Origin: Daphnia carinata
Taxonomy: Eukaryota > Arthropoda > Branchiopoda > Diplostraca > Daphniidae
Assembly (NCBI RefSeq): GCF_022539665.2
Contig: NC_081339.1
Coordinates: 6,758,367-6,822,366, forward strand
Length of the DNA stretch: 64,000 nt
Reading direction: 5' to 3'
The notes beneath the pieces were generated by a model. The model saw only the letters and a program-made list of their open reading frames with translations. It was not told the origin of the DNA and ran no database searches. Both the position numbers and the translations under genes were made by a program. Below, one piece after another: positions 1 through 13,689 of the stretch (position 1 is its first letter; each line of letters opens with the position of its first letter).

Positions 1-1894
1 TGGTAACAAAAAAAAAATTAAAGTAACGTAGGATAAATCGATGGGGAATGGCTATAACCTCGGGCTCACCTGGAAATAAAAATTTGCCCTTCAACCTATC
101 GACCTTCAGAATTAGGTCCCTCTACCCTACACTCTACTTCCGAGAAAGCAATGTGACACGTGTCTGCGAGTATTTAAGGCGGTAGACGACGCTAAATATT
201 CACTTTCGTAAAATGTCCTTCCTCTACAAATACACTACAATTCTTAACACCATCGTCATTCGATTAGCCTATCAGGTAAGTTGAAGTTATGCTAACTAGC
301 TTCATTGTCTCCCTTAATTGTGGAAACTAAGAGGTTATTTCAACTTCGTAATTTATTAGCTCTAAATCTATGTTAGCATACTAATCCATAATTTAATCAA
401 ACTGTTACCAATAGTACTCCATTGCTTTTTAGGAAACGACGATTATTCAATCCTTGTTCGGGTAGGTGCTGAAGTGTTAACTCTAAGTCTCTTTCAAACT
501 GCATTGAAAGAGGAACGAAATTGTTAAATTCCATTAATTATTTAAAATATTTATAGTACCATACTATAGGTTCGCTGATTCTCATAGGTTTTCACACTGC
601 TGGTATTCATCACGTAATCATCTACTTTAATTCACATTACAGACCTGCTATTCCTGAAAGTAAATAGAAATTATTATGCATCGACAACCTTTTCAATACA
701 GTTCAAGTATGTGAGTGTAATTCTTGTACCTGCAGAACACCATAAAAAAATTTCTCCGTGCATCTAAATCTGCTTGATATTTCAACTGTTCTAACTCTGA
801 ATAATTTTCAAATAATTTTATGTTTAACATATACTTTGTCACACGCCAAATTGTCCTGATCTCTTTAAACACAAGCAAAGTTAGATCTTTAACTTATAAG
901 GCATCAATAAAAGTGGATGAAACTTGGTAAAAAAAACCTTAAATTAACACAAACAAATAAAAAAACATTAAATGTGTCAAATTAATTAAATTTAATGACA
1001 ACTTCTTAATAATATCCATGCAAATTAAATAACGCTTTGTCCAGGAAAGTAGATCAAAAGCTAAAGTAAAGATTGAAAAATGGAATTGTTACAAGTTCAT
1101 GGCAATTACAATGGCAAACACCCTAAAATATAGAGAAAGATATAAAGAAAGTTTCTTATCCCTACCTTTCTTAAGCTTTCAGTGATTGTATGCACCTTTG
1201 CTTTTCTTGCGTAACTGTTTTCTACAACCATGTCGCTCCAACATTTACCAAACCGATCGCTTCCCGTGGTTAGCTACTTCTTTAAATGCATGAAATACCA
1301 ACATAAACTTTTCTTTCGTTACTAAACGTTCACAACATTAAATGTTACACGTTCAGCAAATTAAAAACAAGATAAATTTCGAGAATAAAACACGTTATCA
1401 TTGTTAGAAATCGACGAATAAATTATCTGTACCTGTCTGAGGCAAAACTACAGGTGAGATTAACGTCGACGACGGCCACGATCATCCCCTAGTTAGAAGT
1501 ACTGCGATCGACGAATGTCAAAGCGGATGGGGATGCCAACGCTGCTCCGGTTAACAGTGTTGCAAAACAGCGCCAGCAAATAACCGAGTCATTCCCGGTA
1601 CACTGCCATCAATCTGAAGATATTCTGCAACGGTTTCCAGTAGGAAACTACATAAGATACGCTAAGATGTGTTCCATTTCAACGGGAAACACATATTTAG
1701 ACTTGAGGAGGTGGTTTCTTCATTCTCGTATAAAAACCGTGTATGAAGAACTTGGGAATTCGAGGTCCACATGAGAAATCGACAGATAAAGACGAACGTA
1801 TAAGACAAACGTGAAAAACCTTGCCACACTTCAACGCTTAATAAAGGTGTTTCACTACAATGATAAAAATGATACTTAAGTATATGCTGTCTTC
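1..1894. other. AT-rich region without a confident gene
   Basis: No conserved protein is recognised here. The only notable item is an open plus-strand stretch at 1493-1774 that starts right after a TAG acceptor-like site and runs 93 codons to a TGA, with no ATG near its start; it is discussed as a weak finding. The stretch next to 1895 should hold the 3' UTR of the HP1-like gene on the minus strand. Confidence 0.5.
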
Positions 1895-2901
<1,007 letters not shown>

Positions 2902-3963
2902 GGTTAAAATCACTTGGATTAGGTAGGCTAAGGCCAAATGAACTCCTCTTCGTGATATCCTCTCGCGCAACCTGAAGAGCTTGAATCAGATTTAGATAAG
3001 AGTGACTAATTCTAGAGGTCAACTGAAGACGATAGAACAAGCATGGGAGACCAGAGTAGAAAATGTTTTCATTGAAATTTCATCTTACATACCAATAGAC
3101 TAACAACTTCAAAAGCCTAATAGAAGATAAATCTATACTCACTTGAATAAAAAAAAAAAAAAAACAAAGAAAGAAATGAGAAATTATTGTTAGTTTTTTT
3201 TACAGCTCCAGCACGCGCACTTACTACATCCAACACTGAATGGTGTATTGCAAACGCCTCTACTGGAGAACAAAGGAGGTCGTTGATGATTGGCTGTTCA
3301 CTGGCCTGGGGTAGAGAGGAAGTCCAATGGACGGAATTGTTATAAAAAGAGACCTCTTGTCAAATTTTCCAAATTCAACGTTTAGTGAATTGAATTCAAG
3401 GCCATCCAATTAGTTCTGATAAAAATTTAAGTTTCTGGGAACAAATAACTGTTCAATTTTATTTACTGGTATTGTAACTACTTAGTTTAGCCAGATTTTT
3501 GTCTTTTTTATTTGTTTTTAATATTAAAAGAGGTTAAAAAGTTTAAGCACAAGAAACAAAAGGTGATTCACAAGCTGGCAAAATTTTCTTTGTAGAGCTC
3601 CATACAAGATAAGATTTTACTTGTATGGTTGATTTCACTGATTTACATTACCTCTTGGTCCAAACTTGAGGTACTTACCTTTCATGTTTAAAATTTACAC
3701 TATAAAAAAAATAAATCAATGCCATTAATCAACATTCAAAACATGCAAAACCGCCACGAACCAACACAACACTGACTCCACTTGTATTACGCAGCTTGAA
3801 CTATTCAATGAAACAAGGCTGGAATGTGTATTTGAAAACGAAGTTTCATAACAGCTGTAAAATATGAAATCTAATCCAACATCAAATAAAATCTTACACA
3901 TCACTAACATATACCCCATACTCACATGACATTTGCCTAATTTGATTTCATTGCATTGTTATT
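2902..3963. other. Intergenic region between HP1-like gene and Pgm3
   Basis: About 1.06 kb separating two minus-strand genes. It contains the HP1 promoter side and the 3' flank of Pgm3, a poly-A tract near 3150 and no coding signal that I trust. Short open frames here are AT-rich and unsupported by splice sites or motifs. Confidence 0.5.
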
Positions 3964-6344
3964 TCAGTTGGGCAGAGAGGGCACAGGGCCAACACCATTA
4001 GCTAATTCGTAGATCTTCAATGCTACCTGGTGTGCCAATTGATCGGCGTTAGCTTGAGTGTCGGCCTCCGCATATACTCGAACTACATCTTCTGTACCAG
4101 ATGGGCTAACAAATTAATTTAATTAGAAACAAAGAACAAGCTTGGAATTTTTTTGAAATATCCAATTTAGCAATTCGTTACCGAGCAAAGGAACGACCCT
4201 TGTTATATCTAGCCACTATTGAATCAATTTCGGTTTGCAATCCAGGAGGTTCCACGCAACGACGTTCCGCATCTGAAGTCTGAATGACATTTCTGTCAGC
4301 GACGCTGACCTATTTTAAATAAACGATATATTACAATCTGCTTGATAGACTACAGAACCTAGATGTAGACCTTCATCTGTCTATTTGGTAAGTCGGTATA
4401 GGCTGCATCCCATTCAGCAATACTCCAACCGAATGCATGAAGCACTGTTTCTACCAGTAGGAGATCTGATAATGCATCGCCAACTGTTTGATTTATCACG
4501 TCCATTAATAAGAAGAGTCGTTTTGCGGCTACGACATGATCTGCCGGTAGACTGTGGAACAAATCTGAATAATTAGTTATGACGAAATGGTATCGACTAA
4601 GTTTCTAATACGTTTCATCGGAGGCAGCTTTTTTAATGATATCGATGGCCGTAGGACTAAATATAACAGTGCCATGGCCATTCGCTTCGAAATAGACGCC
4701 TATGTCAAAATCTAGAGCACGATGATGAAGATGCTTGATACCGGTTGGAACACACGCCACTTCAACTCCCTACCATTAAGATAAAGAACATGAGATGGGA
4801 ATTCAAGACACATCTTATCGAAATCCAATTACCAAAGTATTGTTGATATATTCTGTTGAACTTCCGTTTGCGTAGGCAGTTTGAACTAGTCCCATGTTCA
4901 GGTTCAAGCCACTTTCTTTGACCAGTTTTTTAATATAACCAGCGACTATGAAAATTAGAAAAACAATGAAATGTTTTTAAAGTTAGCGTAAAAAGCTAAA
5001 CGAACGATGGAAACAACAAACCTAAAGTGGCAATTTTATCACCATCAAGCAGTTTAAATTTTCCTTGAGCATCTCGATAGTAATAAACCAAACGGTCGGC
5101 ATCGCCGTCCACTGATGCCGCACGCTGGCCTACTTCAAGTTGCATGCTCTGTAAAAATGAAGTTACACATTGTCACAAGTGAAATGAAGGGACAGAATGC
5201 TAGAGAAATTTTACTTGTGGAGGTTTCTGCTGAACTTTGACATAGTCTGCTCCACATTGATAATTTAGCTTGCCTTCGCCGCTACTGAAAATGGACACTT
5301 CAAGGCTATTTCCCAAGTATTCCTGAAGAACCTTCATTTTTAAAGCACCAACCCCATTAGCTCCATCAAGAGTGAGACTATGCTGGTACTGGCCATTGTC
5401 AGCATTTTCTCCCCTGAGAGCTTTAAATGCTGTAGCTATCTTTTGAAAATACCCTTCTTCGTTAGGTTCTCCATAAGCTTTGTTCGTGTTTTGGCAAGTA
5501 ACAAAGAAATGCAACTGAGGAGTGGAGACAACACCAAAATCAGTGACACATCCTTGAACTGATTCAACGCCATCAATGATTGCTTGGGCTAAGTATGGAC
5601 TACTTGGCCTGAAATATAATAATCAATTCAGAGTTACATAAAGAGTTAGCTTTTTGGCTTTGCAGAACATACCTCGTGTCTCTGCCAACATAAACCATTG
5701 CACTTTTTCCAAGCTTTATTTTGTTTTCTTCCAATATACCATTCATTGTTGATGAAAGTTCTTCATTCCTGTCAGTTAACAGAAACATGATTTAGCACAT
5801 ATTATGAAGGTTGATAATTGAATTTGTTTGTAACTCAGTTGTTTTACTCACTTGACATTGGCTAATTTGGTAGCAATGACTTCCCATGCTGCTTCCAACA
5901 TTTCTCCATGTGGATCAACCAACTTAACTCCATTATCAGGTTCATCATTGTGGGATGCAGTTATCATAACACCAATAACAGCTAGATAGAGATGAAATTA
6001 TAAATAGCTGCCATGGAAAGCTGAACATTAAACCAATTTACCATTTTTCTGCATGGATCTAAAGGCTGCTAGAACCCCCATCCGATACATAACATGGGCT
6101 AGTTCTTCCGCTCTATAATTAAATAAGCAAAGTACATACATATACATCTTTTTAACTTTTAGTAAAGATAACCATATGGAATATGATCAACATCCTATGG
6201 AAGACAAACACATTAACAACTAGTTATCCACTATGCATCATACTTAGTTCTGAATCCAGCAGTACCATACTGAATCCATTTTTCTGACTTCCGAGGATAC
6301 TTTTCTACCCCCAATTCCTGAGCCTTGTTCAAAACATCCGCCAT
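3964..6344 (-). CDS. Pgm3: Phosphoacetylglucosamine mutase (AGM1/PGM3)
   Basis: Interconverts N-acetylglucosamine-6-phosphate and N-acetylglucosamine-1-phosphate in the cytosol, feeding UDP-GlcNAc for chitin, N-glycans and GPI. The reading is split over about ten short exons separated by small introns. From the N-terminus: [18 protein letters not shown], the substrate-entry IQYGTAGFR motif, the phosphoserine loop [15 protein letters not shown] (catalytic Ser), the magnesium loop [12 protein letters not shown], the sugar-binding loop [10 protein letters not shown] and the C-terminal phosphate-binding [16 protein letters not shown]. The protein ends GPVPSLPN. All four functional loops of the phosphohexomutase fold are intact. 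The start is the first ATG, matching the usual AGM1 N-terminus. In arthropods this enzyme is needed for cuticle chitin synthesis (known of the pathway). Identification is secure; individual exon borders were not all checked. Confidence 0.96.
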
Positions 6345-8263
6345 TTCAATACAACGAATTCACTGCACGATTGAGAATAGAGAGCTGTCAAAGTGAAAGT
6401 GCTCCAACTCTCCGATAAAGCGCGATTGCGATGTTTAACTGAAACAGATAAGTTCGCGAAGCAACAAGTAAAGGAGATTAGTTTTCGTCATCAATTTTAG
6501 ATAAGCGAAAGAATTATAAACACGAATTAAACTTAACAACTTTTATGAGCAGATAAAAGAAATTACATCATTCGACGTGGCAATAGTGTATGATGACAGC
6601 TTCTTTGGCGCCCAATTCGAACTAAAAGAAGAAAGCAAAAAAAATGTATAAACAAGACAAACAAGTGGATTTTTATTCATAATCATTCGCCTTTTGTCCT
6701 CCTTTCAATGCATTGACAAGCAACGGAGAATTGCAGATAACAAGTTTCATGAACTATCTTTTTCGCTGGATTGCTATACCACCGCAAATATATATATTTC
6801 TTTAAAGAAGTGCCTACCCCAAAACCTTCAGGTCACGCTCTGCTTACTCCCGTTACGCAAAAGGTAGTTGCTCTAATTTCAGAGTAAAAAAAGGGGGGAA
6901 AAGAGTCTTGTTATTTTTTACGTGTGTTGTCGCCCAAACACAAGAATGTGTAACACAACACGATTGCTCAACTCGCCATATCGCCGTAAATAGCTTACAT
7001 TGTCCAGATAAACGAAACATGTTCCACAGACCCAGAATGTTCTCTATGATCAAACGCGATGTAATCCTTAAAACGTTCGAACCTGTAAAATTCATTGTTG
7101 ACCTAGTCAGCTAAAACGTTGGCTATTAAAATTATATGACGGAGCAAGATTGAAATTAGTAACACAAATAAGATGATTCCCACTCGCTTCCCAATATTAT
7201 TTTGATTCAATCAACAATTAGAATGTGATTCACAAAAAATCTAACGAATAAACAACCAAACATCAGCAACACGATTTTTCTTTTTACTGACCTTCCCGTT
7301 ACTACTGGTTGGCAGTATGTCCAACAAACCCAATTACCAGCACCCACACACAAAGACAATTAAGTATGTTATTGGGGTTCGCGCTATCAGAATGTGGCTG
7401 AAATGTCAAGTAGGATCACTTTATCTCATAAACAACTGTTATTATGTCAGGATTTTTTGTTAAAAGGATTTTTGAGCGATGAAGGATGCATCCTCATTAG
7501 TAGAGTCTAACGGTAGCCATGGAGCTTCCTGTCGGCATAGATCTGATCGTATACAAAACGCACGATACAGAACAAGTCTTTATGTTGTTTTACAATATCC
7601 TACAGTAGCAACAAGTTTTTTGTTTACTTTGAAAATAATAAATGTCAAGCCGATGAAAAAATATGGGAGAGAAGAGTGTAGGTTAATCAATTAAATCCGT
7701 CACAACTAAGCGCATTCCGGATGGTCTGGAATTTAATGAAGCATTCGTGTTTTACTAGGGACACGAGTTAGACAGTTGGGTTAGTTGCGTTGGACATGTT
7801 TCCTATATCAAGCTGTTCAATCAAAGGAGCCCTGATGATTTGAATCGCATAGTTTTTCAAAATTGGTTTGGACTGGCTAAAAGAGCTAAGCAATCACGAT
7901 ACGACTTCACCCAAAGAGATAATCGTAGGTCTCCATTATTTTCTTTGGCAAAAAAAAACTAAAAAAAAACGTAGAAATCGGTCACATTTCTTTTGAAATC
8001 AAAAGAAAATTAAAACAGATAACGATTTCTTTTCCAAAATAACGGGAGCTAAACCCGCAAATCGAAATGTTTGACAAACTAGTTAAGCTGCATAGTTACG
8101 GTCATCAAAGGACAATGGCCTTGCACATCAAACAAAATACATGCTCTACGCGCTCTATTAGTACGCCTCGAAAGAATGTGGGAAGATTTTTCGATCCGTT
8201 TGAATGTAAACCTGCCCTCGTCGTGAAAGCCGATAAGGACGCAAACAGTTAACGTAAGTAGAC
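6345..8263. other. Intergenic region upstream of Pgm3 and of the micro-exon gene
   Basis: About 1.9 kb between divergently transcribed genes (Pgm3 on minus, coiled-coil gene on plus), so it should hold both promoters. No coding exon is supported. Open frames at 7479-7694 and 8067-8252 lack recognisable motifs and splice context. Confidence 0.5.
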
Positions 8264-8271
8264 TATATAAA
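8264..8271 (+). promoter_or_regulatory. TATA box of the micro-exon coiled-coil gene
   Basis: A perfect TATATAAA lies 70 bp upstream of the ATG at 8334, placing the likely transcription start near 8295. The same CTATATAAA sequence precedes two of the secreted-protein genes further along (47843 and 58052). Confidence 0.65.
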
Positions 8272-8333
8272 GGGGTGATGGTCAAAGCTTGCATTGCTTA
8301 ATGGGACCCTAGTTGTAATATTGTTGACACAAC

Positions 8334-11300
8334 ATGAAGAGCTCCTCAGTAAGTGCGCACATATTTACACAGGGATTCACTCAAAAAATTAAAATTTGGT
8401 ACCTTTTTCGTTCGATTTTCAGTTTGCCGCCGTAGTTGTTGCGCTGGCCTGTGTCGCATCGGCTCAGTTACAGGACGGACGGGATAATCAACCGTACGAG
8501 GACTTCTTTTATCCCGACCCGCATTCAGATGTGCCCAAGAAAGTGCCAGAAGGGAGAGGACTCATTTTTAGAAGGACATCTTCGCGATTCGAAAAACTGG
8601 AACAAACAGCAGAAGATTTAGGCAGTAGCTTGAGAGGTACAATTAAATATAATTCAGATTTTGTTGGCAATGAATGAAATGAGGATTGTTTTTCAGAAAC
8701 TTCAATGCACCTGACTGAGACTACACGTCGCTTAGAGTCTTCATTGAAAACGTTGGCCGAAACAAAAACTGAAGTCGTGGATTTAAAACAAGAATTAAAA
8801 AGCAAGAGATTTCAATAGATCAAATAGGGTGATACTAAAAGTAATGGTTTTTTCATAATTTGTAGATGCAACAGAACAATTGGCAGATGTAAGACTAGAT
8901 TTCGTCGCCACAAGATCGGATTATACTCAACAATTGGACGGTAACGACTAGTTCATTTAATTTTATCAATTGGTCCTGATTAAATGTTTAATTAGATTAT
9001 GAGTCAATTAAACAAGATTTGACGAGCACAAAGGATGATTTCGTCAAACAATTTGAAGGTAATTTTTCTACATTAAGAACTTGATTCTTTGGGAGATCAA
9101 CAACAGTTTCCCATTTTTCAGACATGGGTGTACTCAAGCAACAATTTTTGGACGCCAAAAAACAATTCGAAGGTGCTAAACTTTTCAATTTTAATGAGTG
9201 TACTGTTTAGAAATTTTCAGGAAGTACTAAGAAAAGTTTGTTAGATTTGACGATAACCCAACAGGATTTGGTGGCATCCATGAAGGCGGATCACGCAAAA
9301 CAAATGGACGGTAACTTTTCAATAATTTCATTTGATTTGCTATTCACTCCCAAATTGTTATGCAAATTTCATTAGAATGGGAAGCCATGAAACAAGAACT
9401 GGTGGTCGCTAAATCAGATTACGTAAAACAGGTGGAAGGTAAAACTTCAGCAGGGTCAAATGTTCAACAGATATTTATAACAATTTTCGTTTAGATTTAG
9501 CCATAGTACGACAAGACTTGGCCAACACAAAGTTGGAGTATGCAAAACGACTTGAAGGTATCGTATAAATTATTTCAAGATCAAATTTCGGCTTTTTCAA
9601 ACTAAACGCATCAATAAATCCTATTAGATGTGGCTCTGATTCGACAAGATTTGGCGAACGCCAAAGAAGAATTTTCAAAGCAAAATGAAGGTAATACACC
9701 TATTAACTTCAAGTGTTTAAAAAGAATTCTAATCAACATTTCCCAGACATGGCAGACATTAGGGGGCATTTGCTAAATGCCAAATCGGATTACGCGAAAC
9801 AATTGGATGGTAATATCACGAGTTAAACTTGTTTTCAATGTGAATATTACTGATCGAATTTGAATAGATGTGTCCCTCGTTAAACAAGATTTAATGAACG
9901 CCACGAAGGAGCTGGACGGTGATAATTTAAATATTTTCATTTGCTTTTGGGCTGTTCATTAATCAAAATGTTCAAATTGTGGTAGTGATTCATCAAGAAC
10001 TAGTGAGCGTCAAAGAGGATTACGTAAAGCAATCAAAAGGTAACATATTTCAGCAGTTTAAATAGTTATTCATCTGAAAAACAACGAAAATTTTAATAGA
10101 TACTGCAGTTGAAAAAGAAGAGCTGATGAACGTCAAAGATCAATATGCAAAACAATTGGAGGGTAATGTTTACTTTTCTCAAATTATTATTTTTTATTAC
10201 GTAAACGAATTGTTTTCCAGGTGTCTTCGTACTCAAACAAGCTTTAGTCAACACTACAGCAGATTATAAGAAACACCTTGACGGTATTATGTCAATAGCC
10301 TTATTTTCAAACGCATTACTAAAGTAAATTGTTTACAGATATGACGGTCATTTTCCATCAAAATTTGATTTACGCTACTAAACAATTAGAAGGTAGGCGA
10401 ATGTCGTAAGCGATTTTACTTTACATCTAAAATATTTCAATTTTGAGCAGAAACCCAACAAGATCTAATGGTTGCCAAAACAGACTACTCGAAACATTTA
10501 GAAGGTAAAATTTGGAGGTTTTGATTGAATTACCTTTTTAAATGACAAATGAATTCTTTAACAGATATTTCAGCCATTAAATACGAGCTAATGAACAATA
10601 CCAAACAGTCCCATGGTATAAAGATCCTTGTGTCATTTAAAAAAATTAATTTTAATCATCCGCTTTCCTTCAGCTATTCAGCAAGAGTTGATGACTATCA
10701 AGACTGATTATGCCAAACAAGTGGAAGGTACAAGTCCCATTATTTAAAGACCAATGTTTTTTAACGAGTATAACAAACTTTATTAGGTGTCATCCAAAGT
10801 AAACAAGATTTGGTGAGCACCAGCTCATATTACGCAAAACGATTAGATGGTAATTTCTTTAGAATTTGTTTACTTTGGAATAGATACGCTAATAATTAAT
10901 TTGGTTACATTCGCAGAAACTCAACATGGACTAATGTCTGCCAAGACGGATTATGTAAAAGAACAACAAGGTACTTTATATCTAAATCGTTAGAGAATGT
11001 GGACTTAATATTTTCATTCAAATTGTCGAGCAGAAATTTCAGCTGCAAGACAAGACATGATCAACGCTACTAAAGAATTAGACGGTACTATATTTTACGT
11101 CTGTCATTTGCTATTCATTTGATTCATTTAGTACCTTTTGATTATTCTTTTACAGCCACACTGCAAGCTCTTAAAACCGTCAAGGCAGATTACGCAAAAT
11201 ATTTGAACGGTAAAATCAACAGCTACGACATAGTTTTTCTTTTGATTAATAAGTAAATCTAATTAGACATCAAGATAATCCAAAAGGACATCGTTAGCGC

Positions 11301-12764
11301 TAAAGCGGATTACACCAAACAAGTAAACGGTAATATTTGAACAAACTGAACAGCGAATATTTTTTTACGTGAACATGAATGACGACATTTTAGATACCGC
11401 AACATTAAAAAAAGAGTTTATGAGCATCACCAAGAAATTGGAAGGTAATTTTTCAAATTACGTGATTGGCAATTCTTTTTAAAATTAATTTGGACTTGAT
11501 CGAATTTCTACAGCAAGTCATCACGATTTAATGAGCGCCAAGGTGGATTACACAAACCAATCGCAAGGTAAGCATCGCAATAAAAAATTGTGAAATGCAT
11601 ATTAACCCAAATCTAATTAGATTTTGCGGCGATCAAGCAAGATCTAATGCTTGCAAAAGAAGCTTACGTAAAACAATACGAAGGTAGCCATCGAATTCTA
11701 ATTTTACTTCCAAAAATAACTAACAAAATCTTGTTATAGATTTGGCAGCAGTTAATCAAGAGCTAGTGAACGCTACTGAACAACTGCATGGTAAAACAAC
11801 GCAAACTAATTTAAATTACGCTTATCAGATACTAATTCATTGAATTCGGCAGCAATTCAGCAAGGGCTGACAGAGGCTAAGGTGGAATATGCAAAGCAAT
11901 TGGATGGTACTAAGCGCCCTAATTTTGATTTACTTTGGGTGCTAAATGAAATATTTCTGAACAGACGTTGCGGTAATAAAGCATGAACTGCTGAACGTCA
12001 AAGCAGATTTCGTAAAACAAATGGAAGGTAGCATTTCACTAATATGAATTTTTTTAGTTTTCAACAACGTTATTGAACTTTGATTAGATTTGGAAGCAGC
12101 CCAGCAAGAGTTAGTGGAGGCCATAAAGGCAGACTATACAAGACAATTGGACGGTAATTTTGATCAGTTCAAAGAATTTCTTTTTTTAAATGGATATTAA
12201 CAAAGTGTGATTAGACTTGGCAGCAACTCAGCAAGATTTGGTGAGCGCAATGAGAGCGGATTATACAAAGCAATTTGATGGTACTGTTGTAATAGCCTGA
12301 ATAATAAATTATCCCAAAATTGAAACCAAACGAACTTTCATTAGATTGGTCAGTTATTAAACAAGACTCTATAACAGCCATGAAGGTTGATTACATAAAA
12401 CAGTTTCACGGTAGGGCTTACTTTTTCAATAATTAACCTGATGAAATAGATAATAAAGAATCTTTTCATTAGATTTGACTGTAATAAAACAAGATTTCGT
12501 GAACGCCACAAAGAAATTGGATGGTAAATTATTTTGAATTGTTACAACTTTCAAATTACTGATAATATCTTACTTAGATATTGCGGCAATGAAGCAAGAT
12601 TTCGCGAGAACCAAGGCGGATTTTACGAAGAAATTGGCTGGTATTCTTTTACTATCATAAATTATTATAGTTTAAAAAAATTAAAACTAACGACGTCTCT
12701 ACCAGATCTGGCAGTGACACAGCAAGGCTACTGTAAAATAGTATGTAACAACAACACGAAATGA
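8334..12764 (+). CDS. Secreted coiled-coil repeat protein encoded by 36 exons, mostly micro-exons
   Basis: I do not recognise this gene. Exon 1 (8334-8348) and exon 2 (8423-8636) encode a signal peptide (MKSSSFAAVVVALACVASA) and an acidic leader; exon 3 (8697-8801) is rich in Thr, Glu and Lys. Exons 4-35 are 32 micro-exons of 51-90 nt, nearly all 51, 54, 63 or 66, every one a multiple of three and phase 1 at both ends, separated by introns of about 50-90 bp. Each encodes one copy of a repeat resembling D-L-A-x-I-K-Q-D-L-x-N-A-K-x-D-Y-x-K-Q-L-E; 63-nt exons give 21 residues, exactly three heptads. Exon 36 (12706-12764) ends CKIVCNNNTK. All 36 exons joined give 766 residues with no stop. The periodic Leu/Ile/Ala and alternating charges predict a long extracellular helical rod. 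Exon 3 needs a GC donor to stay in phase. Any micro-exon could be skipped without frame loss, so many isoforms are possible. Function unknown. Confidence 0.82.
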
Positions 12765-13689
12765 AGAGCCCACACAAGATAAAACCGCAACGACCAGGTG
12801 TGATAAAAAAAAATTCTCTAGTGGTATGGGGAGTGATATTATTAATAGCTAATGTCTTTCAAAATGGGAAAAAAATATTCAAACATGACAAGTAAATTCA
12901 AATTTTTACAATTTCAATCAACTATAGACAAACATTGCATACTGGACTACTTTTTCAAATGGCTTACTCTATATGAAGGTAACGGAACACAACTTCAGGC
13001 TTTTTTGATGATTGTGCATATTAATTCTACATGTTTGGCTTGGGTGACTGCTATAGATCAACTGAAGATTTGGACTTACCAAAGGAGCAGCATTCCATAG
13101 TTTATGTTGGAAATAAATTCATTCTCTACTGCTGCTGGAAAAAAAAAGATAACTCTGAAGCTAAACCCTAATGCAAACAAAAGTTTTATTTATGATTATT
13201 TATTGTGTCACACCAACACTGTTCAATATGAGCTACATTAACTAAAGGCATTATTCCTAATTTTTACCAAATTAGTTTTTGTTCTTTAATGTCTAAGAGG
13301 TATAAATTCAATTAAGGAGTCTAAACAAAAAATTCGTTAATATAAATCAATTTTAAAAACCAATATATTCATGGGTGGCGTAATTATATTTACCTTCTCA
13401 TCGAGATAGACAGGTGTTCACTAACACAATGCACATTGCTGACTAAACTGAAAATCCGAACCGGAATTCGAACATTCATTTGTTTTTTTTTCCTATTTCC
13501 AAACAGCGTTGTCAAATATTTCCCATCTTCATCCAATTGCGATGTTTTTTATGTCGTCTTCCGCAGTCGACTCGCCAGTTGACACGAAACGTGCACACAT
13601 TGTTTACCATTTTTCATGCGTCACACTGAGTCATCGTCAAAGTTTTCAATCTGGATTTAGCAGTAAAACAATATTACTCCTGAAGTGCT
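12765..13689. other. 3' flank of the micro-exon gene and upstream region of TBC1D15
   Basis: An AATAAA lies near 13109 and could end the upstream transcript. Open frames at 12852-13100 and 13509-13697 have no recognisable motif. The ATG used for the TBC gene is at 13690. Confidence 0.45.
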
